This document shows, one piece after another, positions 51,672 through 61,409 of a stretch of DNA of 64,000 bases. The number at the start of each line of letters is the position of its first letter. The stretch's first letter is position 1. The position numbers and the translations under genes are program-made. The DNA is from Methylomonas sp. Its GTDB lineage: Bacteria; Pseudomonadota; Gammaproteobacteria; Methylococcales; Methylomonadaceae. The stretch lies in NCBI GenBank assembly GCA_002928965.1, contig PERU01000015.1:1-64000 (forward strand). Direction: 5' to 3'. Under the pieces are notes generated by a model, which had not been told where the DNA came from, did no database searches, and worked only from the letters and a program-made list of their open reading frames with translations.

Positions 51672-52101
51672 AAAAATAAAAAAACTTATCGATTTGATCG
51701 AAGAATCCGATATTGCTGAGATAGAAATTAGCGAAGGGGAAGAATCGGTTCGCATCAGCCGTTACTCGGCGGCGGCTCCTGTGCAATACGCAGCGCCTGT
51801 TGCAGCACCTGCACCGGCAGCGGCACCAGTGTCTCCTGCCGCCGCACCGGTTGAAGAAAAAATCAGCGGTCACGTGGTTAAATCGCCAATGGTGGGTACC
51901 TTTTATCGTTCAGCGTCCCCTGGTTCACCTTTTTTTGTTGAAGTAGGGCAGTCAGTGTCAGCAGGTCAAACCCTGTGCATTATCGAAGCGATGAAAATTC
52001 TGAATCAGATTGAAGCCGATAAGTCTGGCAAGATCAAACAAATCCTGGTTGAAAACGCCCATCCGGTTGAATACGGTCAGCCTTTATTCATCATTGAATA
52101 A
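51661..52101 (+). CDS. accB: Biotin carboxyl carrier protein of acetyl-CoA carboxylase
   Basis: The start at 51661 ([18 protein letters not shown]) follows AGAGA and overlaps aroQ by 11 bases; it gives 146 residues. An N-terminal helical segment is joined by an Ala/Pro linker (about 38-72) to the biotinyl domain with [12 protein letters not shown] and the biotin-Lys motif [17 protein letters not shown]. In E. coli the motif reads EAMKMMN, so Ile-Leu here is a mild variation. It carries carboxybiotin between AccC and the AccAD transferase in fatty-acid synthesis. Confidence 0.97.
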   Translation: MDIRKIKKLIDLIEESDIAEIEISEGEESVRISRYSAAAPVQYAAPVAAPAPAAAPVSPAAAPVEEKISGHVVKSPMVGTFYRSASPGSPFFVEVGQSVSAGQTLCIIEAMKILNQIEADKSGKIKQILVENAHPVEYGQPLFIIE

Positions 52102-52118
52102 TTGGACAGGGGACAACT

Positions 52119-53462
52119 ATGTTTGAAAAAATTGTTATCGCCAATCGAGGCGAAATTGCGCTGCGTGTGTTGCGTGCCTGTCGCGAATTAGGCATTAAAA
52201 CCGTTGCAGTATTTTCCGAGGCGGATCGTGACTTAAAACACGTACGTCTGGCCGATGAAGCTGTGTGTATCGGTCCGGCTGCATCTGCGCAAAGCTATTT
52301 AAATATTCCGGCGATTATCAGTGCTGCTGAAGTCACCGATGCGCAAGCCATTCATCCCGGTTATGGCTTTTTGTCTGAAAATGCCGACTTTTCTGAAAAA
52401 GTCAGTCAAAGTGGTTTTGTGTTTATCGGCCCAAAACCGGAAACCATTCGTATGATGGGCGATAAAATTTCCGCTAAAAATGCCATGATCGAAGCCGGTA
52501 TTCCTTGTGTACCAGGCAATGGCGATCCTTTGGGGACAGACGACGCCGTTAATTTGCGAATGGCTAAAAAAATCGGTTATCCGGTCATTATCAAAGCCGC
52601 CGGTGGCGGTGGTGGTCGTGGCATGCGGGTGGTGCATACTGAAGCGGCTTTGGTTAACTCGATTGAATTGACCAAAGCCGAAGCCATGTCTGCATTCGGC
52701 AATGGTACGGTCTACATGGAAAAATTCCTGGAAGACCCTCGCCATATCGAGTTCCAAGTTATGGCTGATTCACACGGTAACGCCATTCATCTGGGCGAGC
52801 GCGATTGCTCGATGCAACGCCGTCACCAAAAAGTGGTTGAAGAAGCGCCGGCACCCGGAATCACTGCTGAACAACGCAAGTTTATGGGCGAACGTTGTGC
52901 GCGTGCCTGTGTGGAAATTGGTTATTTGGGCGCTGGGACTTTTGAGTTTTTATACGAAAAAGGCGAGTTTTACTTTATTGAAATGAATACCCGGGTTCAG
53001 GTTGAGCATCCGGTGACTGAAATGATTACCGGCTTTGATATTGTCAAAGAGCAGTTGCGGATTGCTGCAGGCTTGCCGTTGTCTGTTACTCAAGAACAGG
53101 TGCGTTTTACAGGGCATGCCATCGAATGTCGCTTGAATGCAGAAGACCCGAAAACCTTCATGCCCAGCCCTGGATTGATCGATCAATTCCATATGCCTGG
53201 CGGTCCGGGTATTCGCTGCGAAACGCATATTTACAACGGTTACAAGGTACCGCCCTATTACGATTCCATGATCGGTAAGCTGATCGCGCACGGTGATGAT
53301 CGTGATAGCGCCATTGCCCGCATGAAAACGGCCCTCAGTGAAATGGTGATCGACGGTATTAAAACCAACATCCCCTTGCAGCAAAGCATTATGGCCGATT
53401 CGGCATTTGCCGCTGGCAGTCAAAACATTCACTACCTGGAAAAGAAACTGGGTATTCATTAA
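52119..53462 (+). CDS. accC: Biotin carboxylase subunit of acetyl-CoA carboxylase
   Basis: The 447-residue ATP-grasp enzyme has [20 protein letters not shown], the Gly-rich loop [29 protein letters not shown], and the catalytic [18 protein letters not shown]. It carboxylates biotin on AccB using ATP and bicarbonate. It begins 17 bases after accB, preceded by GGGGA. The length and order are those of E. coli AccC. Confidence 0.97.
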   Translation: MFEKIVIANRGEIALRVLRACRELGIKTVAVFSEADRDLKHVRLADEAVCIGPAASAQSYLNIPAIISAAEVTDAQAIHPGYGFLSENADFSEKVSQSGFVFIGPKPETIRMMGDKISAKNAMIEAGIPCVPGNGDPLGTDDAVNLRMAKKIGYPVIIKAAGGGGGRGMRVVHTEAALVNSIELTKAEAMSAFGNGTVYMEKFLEDPRHIEFQVMADSHGNAIHLGERDCSMQRRHQKVVEEAPAPGITAEQRKFMGERCARACVEIGYLGAGTFEFLYEKGEFYFIEMNTRVQVEHPVTEMITGFDIVKEQLRIAAGLPLSVTQEQVRFTGHAIECRLNAEDPKTFMPSPGLIDQFHMPGGPGIRCETHIYNGYKVPPYYDSMIGKLIAHGDDRDSAIARMKTALSEMVIDGIKTNIPLQQSIMADSAFAAGSQNIHYLEKKLGIH

Positions 53463-53523
53463 ATAAAGTGTGGATGCGCGTCAGGTATGACGCGTATTAC
53501 CTTATGTTTTCTTAAATCAATCT

Positions 53524-54408
53524 ATGGCATGGCATCAGCTTTCCGTGGTAACTGACGAGCAAACCGCTCCGGAGTTGTCGGATTATTTCAGTGAATTGGG
53601 TGCGGTTTCTGTAACCTACAGTGACGCCGAGGACGAACCGGTTTACGAGCCGGCAATCGATCAAACTCAAATTTGGAGCAATACCCGGGTAACGGCATTG
53701 TTTGAACTGGATAGCGATCCTGATATTGTGCAAACCCTGGTGGTTAATCAGTTTGTCGGCCAGCCTTTAGTGCAATGGCAAGCGGAACTGATACAGGATC
53801 AGGCCTGGGAGAGAGCCTGGATGGAACATTTTCAGCCCATGCAGTTTGCCGGCAAACTATGGGTGTGTCCCAGCGGTCAGGAAGTCCATGAACCCAATCA
53901 GGTCTGCATGACCTTGGATCCTGGCTTGGCCTTTGGCACCGGCACACATCCTACCACTGCACTTTGCCTGGAATGGCTGGCGGGGCATGATTTAACCGAT
54001 AAGGTGGTCATCGATTATGGTTGCGGCTCCGGCATATTGGCGGTTGCCGCTCTGTTACTGGCTGCCAAACATGCGCACGGTGTGGATATTGATCCGCAGG
54101 CCTTGACAGCAACTGAATATAACGCCGAGAAAAATCAGGTATTGGGTCGTATCAGTTATTACCTGCCGGAACAGTTTAGTGTGCAGCCTGCCGACATCGT
54201 CGTGGCCAACATACTAGCCAAGCCGTTGATTGAATTAGCCGAACCGATTACAGCCTTGGTCAAACCCGGCGGTCAACTGATTCTTTCCGGTATTTTGAAT
54301 GAGCAGGCAGAGTCAGTTGCCCAGGCTTATCAAGCGCAAGGTCTCAATGTGGCAGCGCCGGTGAGTCGGGAAGATTGGTGTCGTCTGGATGCCGAGAAGC
54401 CGCAATAA
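53524..54408 (+). CDS. prmA: Ribosomal protein L11 methyltransferase
   Basis: The 294-residue enzyme has the PrmA N-terminal L11-binding region (WHQLSVVTDEQTAPELSDYF), the linker WERAWMEHFQPMQF, and the SAM domain: FGTGTHPTTALCLEWL, VIDYGCGSGILAVAALL and the NPPY-like VVANILAKPL. It trimethylates residues of ribosomal protein L11. It sits 61 bases downstream of accC, the common gammaproteobacterial order. Confidence 0.94.
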   Translation: MAWHQLSVVTDEQTAPELSDYFSELGAVSVTYSDAEDEPVYEPAIDQTQIWSNTRVTALFELDSDPDIVQTLVVNQFVGQPLVQWQAELIQDQAWERAWMEHFQPMQFAGKLWVCPSGQEVHEPNQVCMTLDPGLAFGTGTHPTTALCLEWLAGHDLTDKVVIDYGCGSGILAVAALLLAAKHAHGVDIDPQALTATEYNAEKNQVLGRISYYLPEQFSVQPADIVVANILAKPLIELAEPITALVKPGGQLILSGILNEQAESVAQAYQAQGLNVAAPVSREDWCRLDAEKPQ

Positions 54409-54410
54409 CC

Positions 54411-55049
54411 ATGTTCAGCCGCTGCCCACATTGCGACGCACAGCAAGCGGTAACGACTCAGCAATTAAGCAACAGCCGTGGCTTGCTGCCGTGTCTGGTG
54501 TGCGGGCAGATATTTGATGCCTTGCCCAGTTTGACCGAACAAGCAGACGAGGCCGTTCAGACTCAAACAACAGACTTTGATTTTTCCAGCCCGGTCAAGC
54601 CCCTTTCGGTTTGGCGTTGGCGGTTAACTAATGGCCTGTTGGTGTTAGCGTTGCTTATTCAAGTAGGTTATTTCGAAGCCGAGCGTCTGCTCCAGCAGCC
54701 TAGACTGCATGGAGTCCTAACGCAAATTTGCCAGACTCTTGGCTGTCAGGTGTCAGCCTACAACCATACTGAAGACTGGTCAGTGTCACATAGCGACTTG
54801 CAAGCCCATCTTGACAATCGCTACCTAGTAACTGCCGCGCTGACTAATCAGTCTGATCTGCCGCACAGTTTGCCAGCCTTAAAATTGACGCTCACTGACT
54901 ATCAAGGTCAACCTATAGCAAAGCGCATTTTTGCACCACAAGCCTTTAGTCAAATAACCACGTTACCCGCCAATCAAACCACTCAGATTCGTTTGCCATT
55001 GGTGGTCTCCGTCGCAGACATCGGCGGTTTTACTCTTACTGTGATGTAA
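54411..55049 (+). CDS. Zinc-ribbon DUF3426 membrane protein
   Basis: The start at 54411 lies two bases after the prmA stop and gives 212 residues. An N-terminal zinc ribbon (CPHCDAQQAV and LPCLVCGQIFDAL) is of the MJ0042 type. One membrane helix follows (LTNGLLVLALLIQVGYFEAE, about 78-97), then a DUF3426 domain (TAALTNQSDLPHSLPALKLT, with the family's DYQG pattern). This gene often follows prmA in gammaproteobacteria and has no established function. Confidence 0.85.
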   Translation: MFSRCPHCDAQQAVTTQQLSNSRGLLPCLVCGQIFDALPSLTEQADEAVQTQTTDFDFSSPVKPLSVWRWRLTNGLLVLALLIQVGYFEAERLLQQPRLHGVLTQICQTLGCQVSAYNHTEDWSVSHSDLQAHLDNRYLVTAALTNQSDLPHSLPALKLTLTDYQGQPIAKRIFAPQAFSQITTLPANQTTQIRLPLVVSVADIGGFTLTVM

Positions 55050-55052
55050 CCC

Positions 55053-56249
55053 ATGAGTTATCCCGAGTTATTCCTGAAAAAGCACGAAGACAAGCGCCTG
55101 CGCCAAGGGCATTTATGGGTGTTTAGCAATGAAATCGACAGCAAACGCAGCCCCCTGGAACAGTTTGCCGCCGGCGATTTAGTCGTGATCAATGACAGTG
55201 CCGGCAAAGCCTTGGGGATTGCTTATGTGAATCCCAACGCCTTGATTTGCGCACGTTTGTTAACACGTAAACCCAACAGCAGCATTGGCGAAAAGTTTTT
55301 TAAAACCCGTTTATCTCAAGCTTTGGCTTTACGGCAGAGACTATTCGACCAGCCGTTTTATCGGCTGGTGTTTGGCGAAAGCGACGGGTTACCCGGCTTG
55401 GTGATCGATCGATACGATTCCGTTCTGTCCGTGCAAATCACCACGGCAGGTATGGAAGTACACAAACAATTATTGGTGAACGTGCTGATTGAATTGATTC
55501 AGCCCAGTGCTATTTTGCTAAAAAACGATAACAGTCAGCGTCAGTTGGAAAATCTGTCGTTGGAGGCAGAGTTGGCCTATGGTGAGTTACCGGACACATT
55601 ACTGATCGAAGAAAATAACGCACGGTTTTTGATCAATGTTGCCGACGGCCAGAAAACCGGCTGGTTTTACGATCATCGTTGCAGTCGGGCACAATTCGCT
55701 GGCTGGTCCAAAGACCTGAAAGTACTGGATCTATTCAGCTACGCCGGTGCTTGGGGTATCACCGCTGCCGTGGCGGGTGCTGCCGAGGTGACGTGTGTGG
55801 ATAGTTCCGAGTCAGCATTGACCTTAGCGACTGAAAGCGCAGTATTAAATGGCGTGCAGGATAAAATGCATTTCGAGCGTAACGATGTTTTTGAATACCT
55901 CAAACAAGCCAGAGAACAAAATCTGCATTTTGACGCCATCGTGCTGGACCCGCCGGCTTTGATCAAGCGCAAGAAAGATTACAAAGCCGGTTATGAAGCC
56001 TATCGACGTCTCAATCATTTGGCTTTGCAAGTGCTCTCCAATGATGGGGTTTTAGTGTCTGCGTCCTGTTCTCATCACTTGAGTCGTGCTGATTTGCACG
56101 AAATTCTGCGTTCCTCTGCACGGCATATCGATCGGCATCTGGTATTTTTTGCCGGAGGTGGTCAAGGTCCGGATCATCCTATTTTGCCGGCCATGCCGGA
56201 AACTGAATACCTGAAAACCTTTTTCTGTGCAGTTTCCAGTCGAATTTAA
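55053..56249 (+). CDS. rlmI: 23S rRNA (cytosine-5-) methyltransferase RlmI-like
   Basis: The 398-residue protein has an N-terminal PUA-like domain (LFLKKHEDKRLRQGHLWVFS) followed by a SAM methyltransferase: TGWFYDHRCSRAQ, LDLFSYAGAWGITAAVAG, FDAIVLDPPALIKRKKDY and the later SASCSHHLS. This is the layout of the RlmI family, which methylates C1962 of 23S rRNA in E. coli. Assignment to that exact position is inferred from family. It begins three bases after the DUF3426 gene. Confidence 0.88.
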   Translation: MSYPELFLKKHEDKRLRQGHLWVFSNEIDSKRSPLEQFAAGDLVVINDSAGKALGIAYVNPNALICARLLTRKPNSSIGEKFFKTRLSQALALRQRLFDQPFYRLVFGESDGLPGLVIDRYDSVLSVQITTAGMEVHKQLLVNVLIELIQPSAILLKNDNSQRQLENLSLEAELAYGELPDTLLIEENNARFLINVADGQKTGWFYDHRCSRAQFAGWSKDLKVLDLFSYAGAWGITAAVAGAAEVTCVDSSESALTLATESAVLNGVQDKMHFERNDVFEYLKQAREQNLHFDAIVLDPPALIKRKKDYKAGYEAYRRLNHLALQVLSNDGVLVSASCSHHLSRADLHEILRSSARHIDRHLVFFAGGGQGPDHPILPAMPETEYLKTFFCAVSSRI

Positions 56250-56257
56250 GCCTTAGC

Positions 56258-56434
56258 ATGAAGAAAAAATATCAACTCTGCGACCTTTGCGAACAACCGG
56301 TTAAGGTCGAAGGCTTTAGTCTGGTTAAACCCAACGGCGTGAAGAAATTTTGCTGCGAAGGCTGCTTACGTATCTTTCAATTGCTCGATCCCGAGCAGAA
56401 CTCAACCCCTGAAAACCTGGAGAAAATTTCATGA
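56258..56434 (+). CDS. Free-standing metal-binding module of cation-transport ATPases (copy 2)
   Basis: This 58-residue gene begins eight bases after the rlmI stop and its TGA overlaps the ATG of the next gene. The product has CDLCEQPVKVEGFSL followed by KKFCCEGCLRIFQLLD, the same CDLC...FCCEGC pattern as the module at 23354-23530 and the same length. The pattern is that of the metal-binding domain normally fused to copper P-type ATPases (PF12156). No ATPase is near here; instead it is coupled to an unknown Cys-rich membrane protein. Confidence 0.78.
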   Translation: MKKKYQLCDLCEQPVKVEGFSLVKPNGVKKFCCEGCLRIFQLLDPEQNSTPENLEKIS

Positions 56435-56985
56435 CTACACAGAGCGGTACCAAAGCCTGCGCATCTTGCAGCGATCGCGTCCATATCGGTTGCAACCATA
56501 AAAAGCGTCCAGTCATAGCTCGCGCTATTGGTCTGTTGTTTATTTACCTGCCGATTCTGACTTTGCCGTTCGTGTTTATCAGTGCCTATCTGACCTACTT
56601 CAGCTTGATTTTGGTCGGAGCAGAAGACGTTAAAAAATATCGGGATTTTCTGCCGGATCGTGCCAGCCACCGTTACAGTATGAAAGATCAGATTGTCATG
56701 GATGGTTCGTTCAAACTGAGCATGGCGCAGTCCAGGTTGTTCTGGATTTTAAATTGCACTTGGTATTGCCCCTCCAGTGTGGGCTTGTTTGAGTGGCATG
56801 CCTACATGGTGAAAGTGGTAGAAAACTGGTGGTGCCCGTTTGGTCACAGCCGTAAAGACAGCTACACCGATGGCGCGATTGATCAATCTTTCTGGCACAT
56901 TTATCCGGAAGAAAAAGCCAAATTGACCGAAGAAGATAAAAATAATCCGATCTTTACAGAAGATGCGGATAAAACTGGCGAATAG
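56431..56985 (+). CDS. Unknown membrane protein with N-terminal Cys/His cluster
   Basis: The 184-residue product is not recognised. It starts with a possible metal site (CASCSDRVHIGCNHKKR), then two close membrane helices (AIGLLFIYLPILTLPFVFIS and LTYFSLILVG, about 30-72), and a C-terminal cytoplasmic or periplasmic part with scattered Cys, Trp and His (LNCTWYCPSSVG, VENWWCPFGHSRK). It ends in an acidic tail. Its ATG overlaps the stop of the metal-binding module gene, so the two are translated together and probably work together on a metal or redox centre. No function is assigned. Confidence 0.7.
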   Translation: MTTQSGTKACASCSDRVHIGCNHKKRPVIARAIGLLFIYLPILTLPFVFISAYLTYFSLILVGAEDVKKYRDFLPDRASHRYSMKDQIVMDGSFKLSMAQSRLFWILNCTWYCPSSVGLFEWHAYMVKVVENWWCPFGHSRKDSYTDGAIDQSFWHIYPEEKAKLTEEDKNNPIFTEDADKTGE

Positions 56986-57064
56986 TCAGGCATTGGCCGT
57001 GATTTGCCACGCTTTTTTGGTTGCAAATAACGTGCAGAAATTCTGAGCTTACCTAAGCGCGGTT

Positions 57065-57228
57065 TAGGAGCCTGTCCGAGAATAGGGAACCTGCTACGGA
57101 AAAGCCCTTTTGGCCAGATTTACCGCTCATTTTCGTTAAATAGCACCGCTATTCGCCTCAAATGATCAACAAATCTGACTCAAAATGGCTTTCCCTCGCG
57201 ACGATTCCTATTCTCGGACAAGCTCCTA
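57065..57228. mobile_element. MITE-like element with 22-base terminal inverted repeats
   Basis: The ends TAGGAGCCTGTCCGAGAATA... (57065-57086) and its complement (57207-57228, differing at one base) bound 164 bases with no coding capacity. TA is part of both ends, as with TA-target elements of the IS630/mariner group. A partial copy lies at 47974-48030. Other content of the 488-base gene-free gap (56986-57473) is a weak likeness to 13155-13175 (GTTATTTT...AAATCCTAA) at 57254-57274 and the rpe hairpin. Confidence 0.75.
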
Positions 57229-57435
57229 GTCTCCCGTCTTTGAAAAGGCTGGCGTTATTTTTGGCGAAATCCTAACGCATTTTTTTTGGGTTGGGTAAAA
57301 CTGCTCACCCTTCCATACTGGGCAGAAATGACCTCAAGGTCACAGTGTTTTGATTGTTTTGCAGATCAAGCTTACAGAAGCCTGCTGTATAAACTGCCAA
57401 TTCATGGTTCTTGTTTGGCGCGGTAAGAAGATGCG

Positions 57436-57463
57436 CCGCTTCGGCTGGATACAGCCGAAGCGG
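57436..57463 (-). terminator. Terminator hairpin of rpe
   Basis: CCGCTTCGGCTG (57436-57447) and CAGCCGAAGCGG (57452-57463) form a perfect 12-pair stem with a GATA loop (on the plus strand), 11 bases past the rpe stop. A T-rich stretch (GCATCTTCTTA) follows on the minus strand. Confidence 0.65.
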
Positions 57464-57473
57464 GCAGGGCAAT

Positions 57474-58142
57474 TTAGGCTTTAGCCAATTCCGCGCGCAT
57501 TTCGTCGATCACGGCTTTGTAGTCGGGTTTGCCGAAAATGGCTGAACCGGCTACGAAAGTGTCCGCACCCGCTGCTTTGATTTCCCGGATGTTGGCAGTG
57601 TTGACGCCGCCGTCGATTTCCAGGCGGATGTTGAAGCCGCTGTCGTCGATGATTTGTCTGGCCTGACGCAGTTTGGGTAATGCAGACGGCAGGAAGGATT
57701 GGCCACCGAAGCCTGGATTCACCGACATCAATAAAATCATGTCCACTTTGTCCAGTACATGTTCCAGATAAGTCAATGGTGTAGCAGGGTTGAATACCAA
57801 ACCGGATTTGCAGCCCAGGTCTCTGATCATTTGCAATGAACGATCGATGTGTCTGGAGGCTTCCGGATGGAATGTAATGTAAGTCGCACCGGCTTTGGCA
57901 AAATCCGGAATGATGCGGTCGACGGGTTCTACCATCAAATGCACGTCGATATCTGCGGTGACGCCGTGTTTACGTAACGCTTCACAAACCAATGGGCCGA
58001 TAGTCAGGTTCGGCACGAAATGGTTATCCATGACGTCAAAATGCACGATGTCCGCGCCGGCATTTAAAACATTCACCACTTCTTCGCCCAAACGTGCGAA
58101 ATCGGCGGAGAGAATGGAAGGTGCAATTAAATTGTCAGCCAT
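57474..58142 (-). CDS. rpe: Ribulose-phosphate 3-epimerase
   Basis: The 222-residue TIM barrel has [35 protein letters not shown] (metal His and Asp), [28 protein letters not shown] and [13 protein letters not shown], the full Rpe set. It interconverts ribulose-5-phosphate and xylulose-5-phosphate in the pentose phosphate route; in ribulose-monophosphate methylotrophs it also helps regenerate the formaldehyde acceptor. The gene stands alone with a hairpin after it, between a MITE-like element and the signalling operon. Confidence 0.97.
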   Translation of the reverse strand: MADNLIAPSILSADFARLGEEVVNVLNAGADIVHFDVMDNHFVPNLTIGPLVCEALRKHGVTADIDVHLMVEPVDRIIPDFAKAGATYITFHPEASRHIDRSLQMIRDLGCKSGLVFNPATPLTYLEHVLDKVDMILLMSVNPGFGGQSFLPSALPKLRQARQIIDDSGFNIRLEIDGGVNTANIREIKAAGADTFVAGSAIFGKPDYKAVIDEMRAELAKA

Positions 58143-58265
58143 TGTCTGATCCTCGTTGGTTTGAAAAATCAGCCATTATACGTGGTTTCGGGGGATAGTC
58201 TAAACCCCGTTGCTGAAGGCCGGATCTCGATACAGATCAGCCGTTGCACGTGATGAGGCCGATTG

Positions 58266-60632
58266 TTACTGGCTGGCTTGATAGCGGTTGACAAATTGCT
58301 CGAAAGCCTTGGCGTCCAGTGCTTTGCTGGTGTAATAGCCCTGATAATAATCGCAGTGTCGGCTGCGCAAAAAAGCCATTTGTTCGGCGGTTTCCACGCC
58401 TTCGGCTATCACTTGCATGCGCAAATTTTTGGCCATCGCTATGATGGTGGCGGTAATTTCCATATCGTCGGTATCTTTTGGAATATCATCAATAAAGCTT
58501 TTATCGATTTTCAATACATCCAGTGGAAAGGCTTTCAGATAAGCCAGGGATGAATAGCCGGTACCGAAGTCATCGATAGCCAAATGCACGCCAAATGCGT
58601 GCAGACGATTTAAAATATCGATGGCTTCCTTTTCGCGTTTCATCAGTGCGCTTTCGGTAAGCTCCAATTCCAGATAGCGTGCCGGAAAGCCGGTTTCAGC
58701 CAATGTTTGCATGACAATTTCGCAAATATCATTATGTAAAAACTGTTGCGGTGACAGGTTTACCGCGATGCGTATCGGCTGATAGCCTTGGTCCAGCCAC
58801 TGTTTGCCCTGGCGGCAGGCTTCTTTCAGCACCCAACTGCCAATCAGATTGATTAAACCGGTTTCTTCAGCGATGGGTATAAATTTGTTGGGTAGGATTA
58901 GCTCACCTGCGGTGGTTTGCCAGCGCAGCAATGCTTCAGCGCCGATGATTTCACCGGTGGCGATTTTGAATTGCGGTTGATAAAACACCCGTAATTCATT
59001 TTTCGCGATAGCTTGCCGTAACTTAAATTCGACTTGGATTCGCTCGCGGGCGGCGATGGTCAGATCTTCGGAAAAGTATTTAAAACAGTTACGGCCCTCG
59101 TTCTTGGCTAAATACAAGGCGGTATCGGCATGTTGGAGCAATTCGGGCGGGGTTGTGCCATGGTCGGGAAATAAGGCGATGCCGATACTGACGCCGACTC
59201 TGACTTCATTGCCGGTTGACAGTATCCAGGAATCATTGATGGCTGTGATAATTTCGCTGGCAACACGAGCTGCCGATTCCGGATGTGCCATTTCTTCCAG
59301 CAAAACCACAAATTCATCCCCGCCCAAACGGCAAACGGTATCAGCCGCTCTTAGTCTTGCAGACAGTCTGCCGGCCACCAGTTGCAATAAATCGTCACCC
59401 GCCAAATGACCGAGGCTGTCATTGATGTCCTTGAAGCGATCCAGATCCATCATCAAAACCGCCAGGGGTTTGTCTTGACGTTGGGCTTGATCAATGCTGT
59501 GTTGCATGCGAGACATCAACAAGACGCGATTCGGTAGTTTGGTCAATGGGTCGTGATGGGCTAAAAACTCCAATTCCTGCTCGGAGGCTTTGAGATTGGA
59601 AATATCGGCAAACACCGCCACGAAATGGTTGATATCGCCTGATGGTTCTTTTACTGTACTGATGCTCAATAGTTCCGGATACACCTCGCCATTCTTGCGG
59701 CGGTTCCAGATTTCCCCTTGCCAATGGCCGGTAGTGGTAATGTCTTCCCACATGGCGCAATAAAAATCCTGCCCATGTCGGCCCGAGCGAAGCAGACTGG
59801 CCGATTGACCCACAGATTCAAACTGACTGTAACCGGTAATTTCGCTGAAAGCCCGATTAACGCGTTGAATGCGGCCTTGGGCATCGGTAATCATCACCCC
59901 TTCGCGGGTGGTTTCGAATACCGCAGCCGAAAGGCGTAAATGGTCTTCGTTACGTTTGATTTCGGTAATGTCGGTGACAGTCCCGATGTAGCCCAGCAGG
60001 TTGCCATTGCCGTCGTATTCAGCCGAGGCGCGGCAGACCACCCAATGCACCGGACCGTTTCGGTGTTGAAAACGAAACTGACTATTGAAAGGGGTATGAG
60101 TGTTGAGGGTTAATTTCCATTCGTCGGACACTCGCTGCTGGTCATCGATATAAATCGCATCTTTCCAGCGGTTTTCCCGCACATCTTCATCGGACATGCC
60201 GGTGATAGGCTGCCAACGTTGGTTGACATACTCGCAGTGGCCTTTGGCATCGGTCTTAAAAATACCCACCGGCGCTAAACGTGCCAGTGTTTCGAACAGG
60301 GTTTCACTTTGTTGCAGAGCAATTTCAGCGTGTTTACGTGAGGTTATGTCGTGCAGGCCGATCACGTAAGCGGGGGCATTTTCCCATTCAAAAGGCGCAG
60401 AGCGCATTTCAGCCCAGGCAAAGCCACTGGGTCTGATCAGGTTGATGTCTTGCGGTAAGTTGGTGCCGGTGGTGATTGGAATTGCCAGCGATTGGCCGAC
60501 GATGTTAGGCCGTTCCAATAATAATTCTGCGCTGCGATTGGCATATAGAACAATGCCCTGCAAATCGACCACCAAAATTCCATCAGTGATGGTATCCAGT
60601 ATTAAACTCAGTCGTTGCAGGGTATCAGACAT
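58266..60632 (-). CDS. PAS-PAS-PAS-GGDEF-EAL cyclic-di-GMP enzyme
   Basis: The 788-residue protein has three PAS domains (about 1-115, 116-235 and 236-360, with PAC-like ends such as YIGTVTDITEIKRNE and FVAVFADISNLKAS), a GGDEF domain with the intact RLGGDEFVVLLE and an inhibitory RAAD five residues before it, and an EAL domain with GAEALLRW and AIDDFGTGYSSLAYLKAFPL. It can in principle make and break c-di-GMP. No membrane helix is seen, so sensing is cytoplasmic. It starts 15 bases after the REC-KaiB gene in the same direction, so it is probably the output enzyme of that operon. Confidence 0.93.
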   Translation of the reverse strand: MSDTLQRLSLILDTITDGILVVDLQGIVLYANRSAELLLERPNIVGQSLAIPITTGTNLPQDINLIRPSGFAWAEMRSAPFEWENAPAYVIGLHDITSRKHAEIALQQSETLFETLARLAPVGIFKTDAKGHCEYVNQRWQPITGMSDEDVRENRWKDAIYIDDQQRVSDEWKLTLNTHTPFNSQFRFQHRNGPVHWVVCRASAEYDGNGNLLGYIGTVTDITEIKRNEDHLRLSAAVFETTREGVMITDAQGRIQRVNRAFSEITGYSQFESVGQSASLLRSGRHGQDFYCAMWEDITTTGHWQGEIWNRRKNGEVYPELLSISTVKEPSGDINHFVAVFADISNLKASEQELEFLAHHDPLTKLPNRVLLMSRMQHSIDQAQRQDKPLAVLMMDLDRFKDINDSLGHLAGDDLLQLVAGRLSARLRAADTVCRLGGDEFVVLLEEMAHPESAARVASEIITAINDSWILSTGNEVRVGVSIGIALFPDHGTTPPELLQHADTALYLAKNEGRNCFKYFSEDLTIAARERIQVEFKLRQAIAKNELRVFYQPQFKIATGEIIGAEALLRWQTTAGELILPNKFIPIAEETGLINLIGSWVLKEACRQGKQWLDQGYQPIRIAVNLSPQQFLHNDICEIVMQTLAETGFPARYLELELTESALMKREKEAIDILNRLHAFGVHLAIDDFGTGYSSLAYLKAFPLDVLKIDKSFIDDIPKDTDDMEITATIIAMAKNLRMQVIAEGVETAEQMAFLRSRHCDYYQGYYTSKALDAKAFEQFVNRYQASQ

Positions 60633-60647
60633 CGATTTTGATGTTCA

Positions 60648-61349
60648 TTAAATAATGATGGTTTGTACACCGGTACCGTTGGTTTGTGTGCTGATTGCTG
60701 CCATCACGGATGACATGCGCGACAAGTCACCCAATAATTTTAAAACCGGCTCCGGAATATCGCGTACCAGCATCGGAGTGGCAAATATTTCCTTTTCCAG
60801 CGCTTTTTCCGGCATGCCCAATACTTCAATCACATCGAATACCCAATGCCCCGGCTCATAAATGCCGGCCAACAAGGCGCTGATTTGCTCCACCATACGG
60901 CGTGTTTCCTGATTCAAGGACACTACATACAAGGTGAGTACCAATTTGTGGTGATTGGCGCGTCTGGCTTCTTGGGTTTTGGCCACATCCACGACTTGGG
61001 CGATATTGCGGATTTGGGCGGCGGAGAGCGGTTTGCTGGCCAACTCAAAATTCAAGCCTTCGTCATGCGCATTCTTGAGTTGACCCATAAACTCGGCGGC
61101 AAAAGCGGTGACAATGTAGATATTCAGGTCTTGATCAATGGCCTTCAGCCGGCGAAGCGTTTCAACCCCGTCTATGCCGGGCATGCGAAGGTCCAGAAAA
61201 ATCAGATCGGGACGACTCTGTTTGACCATTTCAATGCCATCCAGGCCGTTTTCAGCTTCTCTGACAGCATAGCCTTCTTCTTCCAGAATCAGTTTGAACG
61301 CTCCTCTGACAGCGGGATCATCGTCTATGACCAAAATAGTGCTCAACAT
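60648..61349 (-). CDS. Response-regulator receiver fused to a KaiB-like domain
   Basis: The 233-residue protein has a full receiver domain (1-120): acidic Asp9-11, phospho-acceptor Asp53 in IFLDLRMPG, Thr81 and Lys106 in ASKPLS. Residues about 135-210 match the thioredoxin-like KaiB family: LVLTLYVVSLNQETRRMVEQ, FDVIEVLGMPEKALEKEIFA and the highly KaiB-like ATPMLVRDIPEPVLKLLGDL. In cyanobacteria KaiB binds KaiC and displaces SasA, whose sensor domain is also KaiB-like. No kaiA or kaiC is in the window. The gene lies between a giant histidine kinase and a GGDEF-EAL enzyme, suggesting a phosphorelay-to-c-di-GMP switch. Confidence 0.88.
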   Translation of the reverse strand: MLSTILVIDDDPAVRGAFKLILEEEGYAVREAENGLDGIEMVKQSRPDLIFLDLRMPGIDGVETLRRLKAIDQDLNIYIVTAFAAEFMGQLKNAHDEGLNFELASKPLSAAQIRNIAQVVDVAKTQEARRANHHKLVLTLYVVSLNQETRRMVEQISALLAGIYEPGHWVFDVIEVLGMPEKALEKEIFATPMLVRDIPEPVLKLLGDLSRMSSVMAAISTQTNGTGVQTIII

Positions 61350-61409
61350 GATTGTTTACTCTTCATAAAATCAGACAATAGAGGGTAATTATCCAGTGAA
61401 TGTGCCGAT

